Assembly (NCBI GenBank): GCA_021843755.1
Contig: JAKBWB010000041.1
Span: 1 to 64,000 of the forward strand
Length of the DNA stretch: 64,000 nt
Source: Pseudomonadota bacterium
GTDB taxonomy: Bacteria > Pseudomonadota > Gammaproteobacteria > Steroidobacterales > Steroidobacteraceae
Reading direction: 5' to 3'
Both the position numbers and the translations under genes were made by a program. Numbering within the stretch: the stretch's first letter is position 1; the number at the start of each line of letters is the position of its first letter. Below, piece by piece: positions 43,844-52,530 of the stretch. The notes under the pieces are model-generated. The model was not told the DNA's origin, did not search any database, and was given only the letters and a program-made list of their open reading frames with translations.

Positions 43844-45149
43844 CATGTACATCGAGCCCTTTCACCTGAAAGAGCTGCCGTTTCGGCTCAGCCCCGATCC
43901 GCAGTTCCTGTATCTGTCCAAACAGCACGCCCGCGCCAAGGCGTACATGGAATCGACCATCTGGTTCGCCGACGGCTTCGTGGTGATCACCGGCGAAATC
44001 GGGGCGGGCAAGACAACCCTGATCGAATCGTTCCTGCGGGAGATTCCCCAGGACGTGGTGGTCGCGCAGATCAATCAGACCCAGGTCTCGGCGGTCGACT
44101 TCCTGCAATCGCTTCTGGCGCAATTCGGCTTCTCGCCGTTCAAGATGAAGAAGAGCGAGCTGCTGGCCACACTCAACAACTTCCTGATCGAGCAGTACGC
44201 AGCCGGCCGGCGGGTACTGCTGGTGGTCGACGAGGCGCAAAACCTCTCGCAGCGCGTGCTGGAGGAGGTGCGGCTGCTCTCGGGCGTCGAGACCACCAAG
44301 GAAAAGGTGCTGCGCATCATCCTTGCCGGACAGCCCGAGCTCAACGCCAAGCTCGATGCTCCGGAGCTCGTGCAGCTCAATCAGCGCATCCGGCTGCGCT
44401 TTCATCTGTCCGCGCTCTCGTCGGAGGAAACCGCCGAGTACATCCGGCACCGCCTGGAAGTGGCCGGCGCCGGCGCCCGGGAGATCTTCGCGCCGGACAC
44501 CTTCGGGGAAATCTACCGTTATACGGGCGGCGTCCCGCGTCTGATCAATACCCTGTGCGACACCGCCTTGATGTCGGCGTTCACGGCCGACCGGGATCAG
44601 GTCAGCGCCGCGGACGTGGCCAACGCGGTAGCCGAGCTGCAATGGGTCGAGTATGCCGCGCGCCCCCACCCCCTGGGCGCGCCGGCCGCCGCCCGCATGC
44701 GTGGCGGACGTGAACCGGCGATGCCGCCGCTTGCGCGCCTGCTGGTCGCCGAGAATGGCCGCACGCTCCAGGAGCTGCCGCTGCTGCCCGGACGGATCAT
44801 CGTCGGGCGTACGCCCGACAACGACCTGCAGATCGAGAGCCGCTTCATCAGCCGCCATCACTGTCAGATCACAACCGCCGGCCAGGCCAGCATCATCGAG
44901 GATCTGAACAGCACCAACGGGCTGTACGTACGCTCGCAGCGCGTGCATCGGCATTATCTGCGCAACGGCGATGTGGTACTGATCGGCAAGCACGAGCTGT
45001 TGTACCTCGATGAGCGCGCACCGCGCGGGCACGGGAATATGACCGACACTCTGCCCGGCATTCCGGCGCTGGGTCACGACGAGGCGACCCTCGCCGGCGA
45101 GGACCTGCCGCTCGAGATTCCGACGATCTCGCCCCGCTCTCAGTCCTGA
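43844..45149 (+). CDS. ExeA/GspA-type AAA ATPase with C-terminal FHA domain
   Basis: 434 aa. The N-terminal AAA domain matches the ExeA/GspA and XrtA-associated ATPase group: FRLSPDPQFLYLSKQHA, Walker A GEIGAGKTTL, Walker B VLLVVDEAQNLS and sensor NQRIRLRFHLSALS. After an Ala/Pro-rich linker, the last 120 residues are an FHA domain: IIVGRTPDNDLQIES, FISRHHCQI and DLNSTNGLYV, which binds phosphothreonine peptides. The combination suggests a secretion or surface-polysaccharide ATPase controlled by phosphorylation; that is inference. The ATG follows purK by about a dozen bases; it is convergent with the plsB-linked small gene. Confidence 0.8.
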
Positions 45150-45406
45150 CCCGCGCCGGGCCCGGGACGCCCCTTGCGATCCGGTACGGCCGCATCGCGC
45201 CCGGCATAGCGTCTGCCGAGCTCGCGAAAATCACGCCGCCGCAACAAGATCACCGTGCCGGCCAGCACGGCCACGAAGCCCGCTATGCCGGTGAACGCGG
45301 CCAGCGCCCGGGGCTCGGTCACGAAGTAACTGACGGCGATCCCGCCAACGCCGAGTGCGATGTACAGCCACGGCAATCCCTCGTACAGCGGTCGGGAGAA
45401 ATGCAT
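45140..45406 (-). CDS. Small two-helix membrane protein
   Basis: 88 aa from the ATG at 45406 with GAGG upstream. Two membrane helices are visible: LPWLYIALGVGGIAVSYFV and ALAAFTGIAGFVAVLAGTVIL, followed by a basic, Gly/Pro-rich tail. It starts 7 nt after the plsB stop, so it is co-translated with plsB. I do not recognise the family. Confidence 0.65.
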   Translation of the reverse strand: MHFSRPLYEGLPWLYIALGVGGIAVSYFVTEPRALAAFTGIAGFVAVLAGTVILLRRRDFRELGRRYAGRDAAVPDRKGRPGPGAGQD

Positions 45407-45413
45407 GGGAGCC

Positions 45414-47840
45414 TCACACGTGGGTGACCTGAAGAATGCTGTGGCGGATCTGCTCGCTGAGGACGAATTGCGCATCGTCCGCGACCTGCATCAACACCGT
45501 GTCGAACTCGAGTGTTCCGGTACCGTTGCCGCGGATCACGCCGCGCCGGCGCAGCAGATCGATGAAATTGGCGAACAGGGATCGGTCGAAGAATTCCGGG
45601 GAGTTCAGGCCGTACAGCACGGCGATGCGCTGCGCGGCCAGCTGGCAGCGCTCCTCGAGCGTCGCCTGGCTGATGGCCCCCGAGCCCGCCTGCAGCAGCA
45701 GCGCGATCGCGAGATAGTACCGCTCGATGGTCTGCAGAGTCGCCTGTGCCAGTATGGACAGCTGCATCGCCTGCGCGCTCGAGGGCGGCGGCCGCCGCCA
45801 CACGCCGCGTGCAGCGTGCCGCTCGATCAAGCCGTGGCGGGCCAGCTCGGCAAGGACGCTCGCCACCACGTCCGGCAGCTCCACCTCGTTCCAGCGCAGG
45901 AACAGTTCCGCCGCGATATACGGATAGATGCGCCCCCCGAGGCGCTGCATGTTCTCGTGCGTCACTTCGGCGTTGCTCAAGAACACGCACGCCAGCAGGG
46001 ACGGCATCGCGAACAGATGCAGCACGTTGTTGCGGAAGTACGCGGCCAGCACTGCGCTCTCATCGCTCATGTGCAGCACATCGCCCGAGGGATGAGCCTG
46101 CCGCTGCAGCACCTTCATCGCCTCGCCGTAGGCGATGATCTCTTTACCCGACAGCTCGGTCACGGTGACCCGCTCGCTGTAGGGCACTCCGCACAGCAGC
46201 GCCCGATATAAATCGATCTGGCGGACCAGATCGGTCTCCGGCAGCGCTTGGCGTGGCATGGCCAGCAGGACCGTCGCCAGCAGGTTGACCGGCATCACCG
46301 CGGCCGCCGAGTTGATGTTGCGCATGATCCGGACGGCGAGCTCCTCCACAACCGCGCCGACACGCGCGGTGCGCGCATCCGCCTCGGTGGTCCGTTCCGG
46401 CCACGGCCCGGACCGCGCCAGGATCTGTTCGAGCGCGATCGGCTCGCCCAGATTGACGTGCACGCGCCCGAAGCGCTCGCGCAGCTTGCCGAGCGAGCGC
46501 ACCAGGCCGCGGACGCTCTCCTTTTCCTTGGGCTTGCCGGAGAGCTCCCCGACGTAGGTACTGCCCTCCATGATGCGCTCGTAGCCGAAATACACCGGCA
46601 CGAACATCACCGGGCGCAGCGGCTCGCGCAGGTAGCTGCGCACGGTCATCGACAGCATGCCGGTCTTGGGCTGCAGCAGCCGACCGGTGCGGCTGCGCCC
46701 TCCCTCGATGAAATATTCGAGCGAATGCCCGCGCGCCATGATCGCCGCCAGATACGTCATGAACACGACGGTGTACAGGGCGTTGCCGCGGAAGCGCCGG
46801 CGGATGAAGAAGGCTCCGCCCATGCGCAGGAACCGCCCGACCACCGGCAGATTCAGATTCACGCCGGCCGCGATGTGCGGCACCGCATAGCCGTTGACGT
46901 AGATGACGTACGACAGCAGCAGATAATCCATGTGGCTGCGGTGGCAGGGCACGTAGATGATCTCGTTGCCCTGCGCGACCCGCTCGAGCGTCTCGAGATG
47001 CCCCACGGTCACACCATCGTACAGCCGGTTCCAGAGCCAGGTGAGAACCCGCTCGAGGAACCGCACGAACGCGTGCGAGTAGTTCGCGGCGATCTCGTTG
47101 GCGTAGCCGGCGGCCTCGCGCAGCGCGGCGCGGCGCGTGATCTTTTTTTCGCGCATCAACTGGACGACGGCGGCACGCACGGCGCTGGTACGCAATACCC
47201 GGGTGACCACCGTGCGCCGGTGGGACAGATCCGGGCCGATACGAGCGGCGCGCCGCTGCACGAACTGAGCGCGCAGCGAACGGGTGATGCGCCGGCCTCG
47301 CAGCGCAAGCCCGCTCTCCTGGCCGATGAGGCTGCGCAGTGAGACCGGCTCGCCGAATTCGACCAGCGTGTCGCGGCCGTTGATCAGCACCTGCAGGAAT
47401 TTGCGCACACGGCTGGAGAGCGCCCAGTTCTCCACCAGCAGCAGGCGCAGCCAGGATTTCTCGCGCTGTGGCGCGCGGCCCCAATAGACCGATACCGGCA
47501 CCAGATCGAAGTCCGCATTGGGATCGGCCTCGAGCAGGCGCAACAGCTGCTCGATCTGTGGCGGCGGGCGGCGATCGACACGCTCGTTCCAGAAGCCGCG
47601 CACGCGGCTGAGATACAGATACGAGGGCCGCTCGCCCCGACGGCGCAAGCGCCGCTTGCGCGGCCTGGGAAGATGCACACGCTCGCAGACGTTCTGCAGC
47701 ACCGCCAGATCGACCGCGCTGCGCTGCTCGAGCACGTAACAGACCGGGCGCCGCCGCTCGCGCAGGCGAGCCTCCCCGTCCTCCGGGAGGATCTTGTAGC
47801 GCACCCAAAGTGCCAGTACTCGATGTAACAGCCAGCTCAT
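45414..47840 (-). CDS. plsB: Glycerol-3-phosphate 1-O-acyltransferase
   Basis: 808 aa, typical of PlsB. Acyltransferase block I is PCHRSHMDYLLLSYV (HX4D), followed by the blocks GAFFIRRRFRGNALY, FIEGGRSRTGRLLQPKTGML and MFVPVYFGYERIMEG. It adds the first acyl chain to glycerol 3-phosphate at the inner membrane. It is part of a leftward run with an upstream alpha/beta hydrolase and a downstream small membrane protein. Confidence 0.95.
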   Translation of the reverse strand: MSWLLHRVLALWVRYKILPEDGEARLRERRRPVCYVLEQRSAVDLAVLQNVCERVHLPRPRKRRLRRRGERPSYLYLSRVRGFWNERVDRRPPPQIEQLLRLLEADPNADFDLVPVSVYWGRAPQREKSWLRLLLVENWALSSRVRKFLQVLINGRDTLVEFGEPVSLRSLIGQESGLALRGRRITRSLRAQFVQRRAARIGPDLSHRRTVVTRVLRTSAVRAAVVQLMREKKITRRAALREAAGYANEIAANYSHAFVRFLERVLTWLWNRLYDGVTVGHLETLERVAQGNEIIYVPCHRSHMDYLLLSYVIYVNGYAVPHIAAGVNLNLPVVGRFLRMGGAFFIRRRFRGNALYTVVFMTYLAAIMARGHSLEYFIEGGRSRTGRLLQPKTGMLSMTVRSYLREPLRPVMFVPVYFGYERIMEGSTYVGELSGKPKEKESVRGLVRSLGKLRERFGRVHVNLGEPIALEQILARSGPWPERTTEADARTARVGAVVEELAVRIMRNINSAAAVMPVNLLATVLLAMPRQALPETDLVRQIDLYRALLCGVPYSERVTVTELSGKEIIAYGEAMKVLQRQAHPSGDVLHMSDESAVLAAYFRNNVLHLFAMPSLLACVFLSNAEVTHENMQRLGGRIYPYIAAELFLRWNEVELPDVVASVLAELARHGLIERHAARGVWRRPPPSSAQAMQLSILAQATLQTIERYYLAIALLLQAGSGAISQATLEERCQLAAQRIAVLYGLNSPEFFDRSLFANFIDLLRRRGVIRGNGTGTLEFDTVLMQVADDAQFVLSEQIRHSILQVTHV

Positions 47841-47897
47841 GCGATCGTCAGCGCCAAGACCCCGGCGCTGGTTGCCCCGATCCCTGCGCTGCGGGTC

Positions 47898-48476
47898 TTA
47901 TTCGCAGTCCGGCGCGGGCAGATCGAGCGCAATGAGGAAGTACTCAAATAGATTCTGAATGTAGCGGATCTGGTTGTGCAGATTGTGATCGCTGTCGAGC
48001 AGGTGCAGCGCGGCGCGCGAGGCCTGAGCGAATCGCACGCTGTGCTCGTAAGGCACGACCTGGTCGCGCCAGCCGTGCACCACCGCCGTGGGACAATCGA
48101 CGATGCCGGAGCGCAGCGGCGGCAGATCCGGGAAATACAGCGCCGGAGCCATCAGAAAGACGCCACGTGCATGCAGGACCGAGGCGCTGGCTACGGTCAC
48201 GTAACCGCCGAGGCTCGAGCCGGCCAGCACCAGTTCCCCGCTCAATTCCTTGCAGTAATCGGCAAGCCGTGCGATGCGCTCCCGGGGCGCGTCGAGCCCG
48301 CGGTAATCGACCGAATGGACCTCGTATCCTTCGCCGCGAACCACTTCGGCGAGCGCGGTGATCTTGCGCCCCCACGGACCGCTCGCCTGGCCATGCGAGA
48401 ACACGACGTGCCGCTGCGGCGTACTCGCGACCGGCGCGCCGCTGTGCTCCTCGGCCGAAGGCACTGCATCACTCAT
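47898..48476 (-). CDS. Alpha/beta hydrolase (YqiA-like)
   Basis: 192 aa. HVVFSHGQASGPWGRK is the oxyanion strand-turn; VLAGSSLGGYVTVAS holds the nucleophile (Ser in GSSLGG); the Asp (VHGWRDQVVPYEHS) and the His (DSDHNLHNQ) complete the triad. Short, lidless hydrolases of this type include the esterase YqiA. Substrate unknown. It lies between the sheath gene and plsB with gaps of about 50 bp on each side, all on the minus strand. Confidence 0.78.
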   Translation of the reverse strand: MSDAVPSAEEHSGAPVASTPQRHVVFSHGQASGPWGRKITALAEVVRGEGYEVHSVDYRGLDAPRERIARLADYCKELSGELVLAGSSLGGYVTVASASVLHARGVFLMAPALYFPDLPPLRSGIVDCPTAVVHGWRDQVVPYEHSVRFAQASRAALHLLDSDHNLHNQIRYIQNLFEYFLIALDLPAPDCE

Positions 48477-48528
48477 CGCACAATGATGCCGGCAAAACGC
48501 GGTCTAAGCCATAGTCCTCGGCAGGCGC

Positions 48529-50115
48529 CTAGTGGCTCATCACCGCCTCGGCGGGCAGCCCGCTCGAGGGCCGAGTCGCCAGGCGGTTGACCGAGACTGG
48601 TCGGGCACGGCTGACCGCCGGCTGGTGGCTGACCAGCCAGGTATCGAACTCCCCGGCACGCCGCGCGGCGATACCGAACAGAAGGTTGACACGCCCCAAG
48701 GCAACCGAATCCGGCTGGTTGACGCGCTCGTCGCATACGACGAAGTAGCGCTCCTGCGCCGAGGCGCCGGCAAACGCCCCCTCGGCCGCGAATCGCGCCA
48801 GATAGGCATCCACGAGCGAGCGGCCGCGCGCCCAGGTGATGGGCGCGTTCTGCTCGAACAGCATCCAGCGCGTCCCGCGCTCGACACTGGCCGCGATGCG
48901 CAGCGCCAGACGCCGGGCGGAGAGGAATCTCCAGTCGGGCGAGCCGCTGCCACCCGTGGCCAGCGTACGCGCGCTCACCGGCGGGATATCGGGCGAACGG
49001 ACCGCCACCAGAGTGTTGATACCCGTCTGGGCGAGCCGCACACGCTGCGCCGGCGACACTTCGACCGCAGGCAGCAGCCCGGCGCGCAGGACCGCCTCGT
49101 CATCGCAGCCCCCGAGCGGCCGGTACGCCTCGGCGCGCGAGAGCAAGCCCGCGGCTGCACCGCAGCAGGCGAAGGTCTCGTGCCGGCCGCGCAGCCGGTC
49201 GAACGCGCGCAATCTGGGGTAGTACAGGACGGCGTGGTCACTGCGGAATGGCCAGTCGCGCATCGCCTCGATCGCCTCCTGCGGGCATGTCCAGTCGCTC
49301 GGCGGATCGACGATCAGCAACGCATGACACTCGCGGCACAGACGCGCCGCGACCAGCAGGGTACCGAGACCGACGTCATGCTCGCGGGAAAGCGGCGGAA
49401 TACAGAGGAAATCGAAAACCTCGGCGCGCAGCGCGAACAATCCCGTGCCATCGGCTGCCGATCCGATCACGTCGTAGTCCGTGAGGGGCCCGCCGTCATC
49501 GCCATCGGAATTCGACGCAACGTAGCCGACCGAGAATCCGCTTGCCCCCGGCCCCGTGCGGTCCGGACGCCGTTGCGGCAGCGGAGCAACCGCTCGCGCC
49601 AGCTGCGAGCGCTGCAGCGCATCGACGATGAACCGCTCGGAGTCCGGCTGCAGTGAGACCCGGCGGAATATCTCCTGGTCCTCCACCCGCTCGGAGCCGG
49701 CCGCACGCACCCGCTGCAGCACAAGGTTGAACAGCCCTTCGCTCTCGGCAATCCCATCGTAATCGACGGACGCCCGCAGGTACTCCCGCGAGCCCGGCTG
49801 CAGGCCCAGCAGCCGCAACACCTCGGCGCCCGCCGGCAGAGTCACGGTCGGCGCATGCCCGCCGTTGGCGACGCGCACTACCAGAGCCTGACCGCCGCCG
49901 CTGGCGAAGAACTGCTCGACGGCGTACGAGAGGCTCGAGGGCTGCCACAGCCCGCCGAAGATCTGCTGAAACTCGGTGAAGCTCGCCACCGGCACCGCGC
50001 GATTCAGCGGCCCCTTGAGGGTACGGCCGACGAAGGCGGTCACCGGCGGGCGATACGCGGCCGCCGGCTCAGTCTCGTCGTACTCGAGGGAGAAGCTCGG
50101 ACCGCCCTCAGCCAC
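48529..50115 (-). CDS. Contractile phage-tail sheath family protein (orphan)
   Basis: 528 aa, GTG start. Tail-sheath features: the N-terminal VTAFVGRTLKGPLNRAVPV and FTEFQQIFGG, then YAVEQFFASGGGQALVVRVA, and the C-terminal domain with RRLALRIAASVERGTRWMLF, EQNAPITWARGRSLVDAYLA and a final ERYFVVCDERVNQ. These are the strands that interlock in sheaths of phages, R-type pyocins and related injection systems. No tube, baseplate, spike or other phage gene is in the window; its neighbours are an L,D-transpeptidase and a hydrolase, and GC content matches the core. It may be domesticated, or part of a system with genes elsewhere. Confidence 0.75.
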   Translation of the reverse strand: MAEGGPSFSLEYDETEPAAAYRPPVTAFVGRTLKGPLNRAVPVASFTEFQQIFGGLWQPSSLSYAVEQFFASGGGQALVVRVANGGHAPTVTLPAGAEVLRLLGLQPGSREYLRASVDYDGIAESEGLFNLVLQRVRAAGSERVEDQEIFRRVSLQPDSERFIVDALQRSQLARAVAPLPQRRPDRTGPGASGFSVGYVASNSDGDDGGPLTDYDVIGSAADGTGLFALRAEVFDFLCIPPLSREHDVGLGTLLVAARLCRECHALLIVDPPSDWTCPQEAIEAMRDWPFRSDHAVLYYPRLRAFDRLRGRHETFACCGAAAGLLSRAEAYRPLGGCDDEAVLRAGLLPAVEVSPAQRVRLAQTGINTLVAVRSPDIPPVSARTLATGGSGSPDWRFLSARRLALRIAASVERGTRWMLFEQNAPITWARGRSLVDAYLARFAAEGAFAGASAQERYFVVCDERVNQPDSVALGRVNLLFGIAARRAGEFDTWLVSHQPAVSRARPVSVNRLATRPSSGLPAEAVMSH

Positions 50116-50185
50116 CGATGTGTCGCCCCAACGTTGTTCTTTTCGATACCCTGCGACTGTAACACAAGAGCCGCCGTGCCGAACC

Positions 50186-51415
50186 TCACGGCATCCGGTG
50201 CGACCGGAGCGTCTGGCCGCCGCGCCGATGCGCGGACACCTTGCCGGTGAGCGCAGCTCCGGGAGGATCGGCGGCCGCGGGGTCCTTCGGCATCGCCCTC
50301 GAACGGATCTGGTTCAGAACCTTGTCGAATTGGGCGGTCGTGAGCGGCAGATGCGTCTGGCCATTCCACGCCGACCCCAAGGGCAGACGGTTTTGCACCA
50401 GGGTCGCCACCATTCCCCCGTGCACCGGGCCCCGGCCCGAAACCGGCAGCGGCACCACCCTGGGGTCGTCCACCAGGCGCCTCACCCGCGTCCAATCGAT
50501 CTTCTCGTCCGAGCGCGTGAGGTCGGTGACCCAGCGGTGGGGCAGCATGCGCGCCAGCAGCGCGGGGTCCGTCTTCCACGGCCGCTTGTCATCCTGCAAC
50601 GCACCATAGGCCTGCATGTACAACCGCCCGTTCTGCCAGGCGAACAGGAACGGTTGATTGACGACACGCACCGGCGTGCCGTTCGGCACCATCTTGAAGA
50701 GCTGTCGGATGTCCTCCGGGTACAGGTGAATGCAGCCGTGGCTGACGCGCCGTCCGACTCCGGCCGGTCTGTCGGTACCGTGGATGAGGATCTCCGGATA
50801 ACTCAGGTGCAGTGCGTAGTTGCCGAGCGGGTTGTCGGGACCGGCCGCGACCACCCGCGGCAGCGGCGTGCCGCGCCGGGCATGCGAGGCGAGGATCGAG
50901 CGCGGAACGATCCATTCGGGATGCGCCTGGTGCCAGGTGACGCGCGTCACCATCGTGGGCGTGGGGTGGCCGAGCCTGCCGATCCCGACCGGATGCGTGA
51001 TGACGACTTGCGGCTGTCCCGGCGCGTGCGGCGGGTAGTAGAACAGCCGCATCGCGGCGATATCGACCACGATACCCACGTGCGGCGCATCCGGGAGGAT
51101 GAACTCCGTCGGCACGATCACGCGCGTGCCCACCGGAGCGAGCCACGGGTTGACCTTGGGATTGGCGCGCTTGATCGAGTCGTACCCGACATCGAACAGA
51201 CGGGCGATGTCGGACAGGACCTGGTGCGGTTTGATCCGCACGATCTGCACGCGGCCGATCATCTGCTGTCCCGGCGCGAGCACGAACCGCTCGGTCTGGA
51301 CCGGCACCGGCAAAGCGGCGGGGGCGGCGGCCGCCGGCGGGCACGGGCCAGAGCCCGCAAACCCGGCGACGGACAGACACACCGCGACGATGACTCTGGT
51401 GTTGGTGCGATTCAT
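50186..51415 (-). CDS. L,D-transpeptidase (YkuD) with LysM-like N-terminus
   Basis: 409 aa. A signal peptide (TRVIVAVCLSVAGFAGSGPC) leads to a LysM-like segment (QVLSDIARLFDVGYDSIKRAN). The YkuD catalytic domain follows, with HGTDRPAGVGRRVSHGCIHL in two parts: the His of ILIHGTD and the nucleophile Cys of SHGCIHLY. These enzymes form 3-3 crosslinks in peptidoglycan or attach Braun-type lipoprotein. The C-terminal 130 aa are an extra, Pro-rich region. It is the first gene of a possible leftward run leading to plsB. Confidence 0.9.
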   Translation of the reverse strand: MNRTNTRVIVAVCLSVAGFAGSGPCPPAAAAPAALPVPVQTERFVLAPGQQMIGRVQIVRIKPHQVLSDIARLFDVGYDSIKRANPKVNPWLAPVGTRVIVPTEFILPDAPHVGIVVDIAAMRLFYYPPHAPGQPQVVITHPVGIGRLGHPTPTMVTRVTWHQAHPEWIVPRSILASHARRGTPLPRVVAAGPDNPLGNYALHLSYPEILIHGTDRPAGVGRRVSHGCIHLYPEDIRQLFKMVPNGTPVRVVNQPFLFAWQNGRLYMQAYGALQDDKRPWKTDPALLARMLPHRWVTDLTRSDEKIDWTRVRRLVDDPRVVPLPVSGRGPVHGGMVATLVQNRLPLGSAWNGQTHLPLTTAQFDKVLNQIRSRAMPKDPAAADPPGAALTGKVSAHRRGGQTLRSHRMP

Positions 51416-51462
51416 GAATCACATTATGACAGGTCGCCGGGACACGTGGTCGGGGCAGACAC

Positions 51463-51493
51463 AAAAATGCCCCGATCCTGCACGGACCGGGGC
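51463..51493 (-). terminator. Intrinsic terminator (minus strand)
   Basis: On the minus strand GCCCCGGTCC-GTGCA-GGATCGGGGC is followed by ATTTTTG. It lies about 45 nt after the stop of the small minus-strand ORF at 51540 and before the transpeptidase start. Confidence 0.85.
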
Positions 51494-51539
51494 GATGAGG
51501 CGGACGTTCCTCGAGGGGGCTGTCCGCCCGCAGGGGGAC

Positions 51540-51743
51540 TCAGTGAAGGCGCGCCCAATGAAGAATCCGTATGTCCTCCGAGTCCAGATTGAAATTGACC
51601 GCCAGCAACAAGCGCAATTCGCCGAGCTCGCGCCGGTCACGCAGCGGCTCACGCAGCTCGACCACCCCGCTCCATTCATGCGCGGCCACTGGCTCGGCTC
51701 CCGCGCCGCCGGTCAAGAAATGCGTGTAGTACTTGGCCGCCAC
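51540..51743 (-). CDS. Small hypothetical protein, 67 aa
   Basis: GTG start. The protein begins AAKYYTHFLTGGAGAEPVAA after the initiator and ends SEDIRILHWARLH, with a coherent mix of aromatic and charged residues. A TACACT hexamer (51750-51755) ends 6 nt before the GTG, and a strong terminator follows the stop, so it looks like a complete small transcription unit. The overlapping plus-strand frames have no such signals. I do not recognise a family. Confidence 0.5.
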   Translation of the reverse strand: MAAKYYTHFLTGGAGAEPVAAHEWSGVVELREPLRDRRELGELRLLLAVNFNLDSEDIRILHWARLH

Positions 51744-51863
51744 GTGATCAGTGTAGGTCGATGGCGACAGTCCCGACCGTGAAGCGGTACGCAGAATGTC
51801 CGCCCTCTGGCACTATGTGACCTGGGTGCGCGCTCAGGCGGCCCAGTGATCCGTCCGCATCGC

Positions 51864-52379
51864 ATGAGCCGATACCGCCCGCCGCAGCCGCCGTCGTCCC
51901 CCTACATCACCCCCGAGGGCGCCGCCCGGCTGCGCGAGGAGCTGGAGAGGCTCTGGCGCATCGAGCGCCCGCAGGTGACCCGGGCGGTGGCCGAGGCCGC
52001 CGCTCAGGGTGACCGCTCCGAAAACGCGGAATACACGTATGGCAAGCGCCGCTTGCGCGAGATCGACCGCCGGGTGCGCCACCTGCGCAAGCGCCTGGAG
52101 AGTCTCGTGGTGGTCAACCAGCCGCCTGCCGACCCGGAGCGGGTCTACTTCGGCGCCTGGGTCACGCTCGAGATGCTCGGGGATGGCCGCGACGCGCGCT
52201 ACCGTATCGTCGGACCCGACGAAATCGACCGTGAGCCCGGCTACATCAGCATGGATTCCCCGCTCGGTCGCGCGTTGCTCGGAAGGCGGCTCGAGGAGCA
52301 GGTGAGCGTGCAGCTGCCGGGCGGCCTGCGTCGCTTCGTCATCGTCGAGATCGAATACGCCGCCGACCCGTCTCGTTGA
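51864..52379 (+). CDS. greB: Transcription elongation factor GreB
   Basis: 171 aa from the ATG at 51864; an in-frame GTG at 51846 would add six residues. The N-terminal coiled coil has [20 protein letters not shown] and the acidic-tip region [20 protein letters not shown]. The C-terminal FKBP-like domain has [18 protein letters not shown] and [10 protein letters not shown]. Gre factors trigger RNA cleavage in backtracked polymerase. The [14 protein letters not shown] tip is the GreB rather than GreA version. Convergent with hss. Confidence 0.93.
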   Translation: MSRYRPPQPPSSPYITPEGAARLREELERLWRIERPQVTRAVAEAAAQGDRSENAEYTYGKRRLREIDRRVRHLRKRLESLVVVNQPPADPERVYFGAWVTLEMLGDGRDARYRIVGPDEIDREPGYISMDSPLGRALLGRRLEEQVSVQLPGGLRRFVIVEIEYAADPSR

Positions 52380-52530
52380 GGGCACGCGGCCACCACGCGG
52401 CGCGCGCCCGCAGACTCCGCGGCCGCAAACCGGCGATCGAGCCTGCCCGGGGCTCCCGGCCGGCGTTCCGGGCGGGATGTGCGCGAAGCTTAAGGATGCG
52501 GGGCCGCGCTGCGCTCCGCCGGTATTGGCC

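Noticed and set aside
48529-50115. A prophage around the sheath gene
   Set aside because: No capsid, terminase, tube, baseplate, lysis or integrase gene is found nearby and neighbours are core envelope genes.
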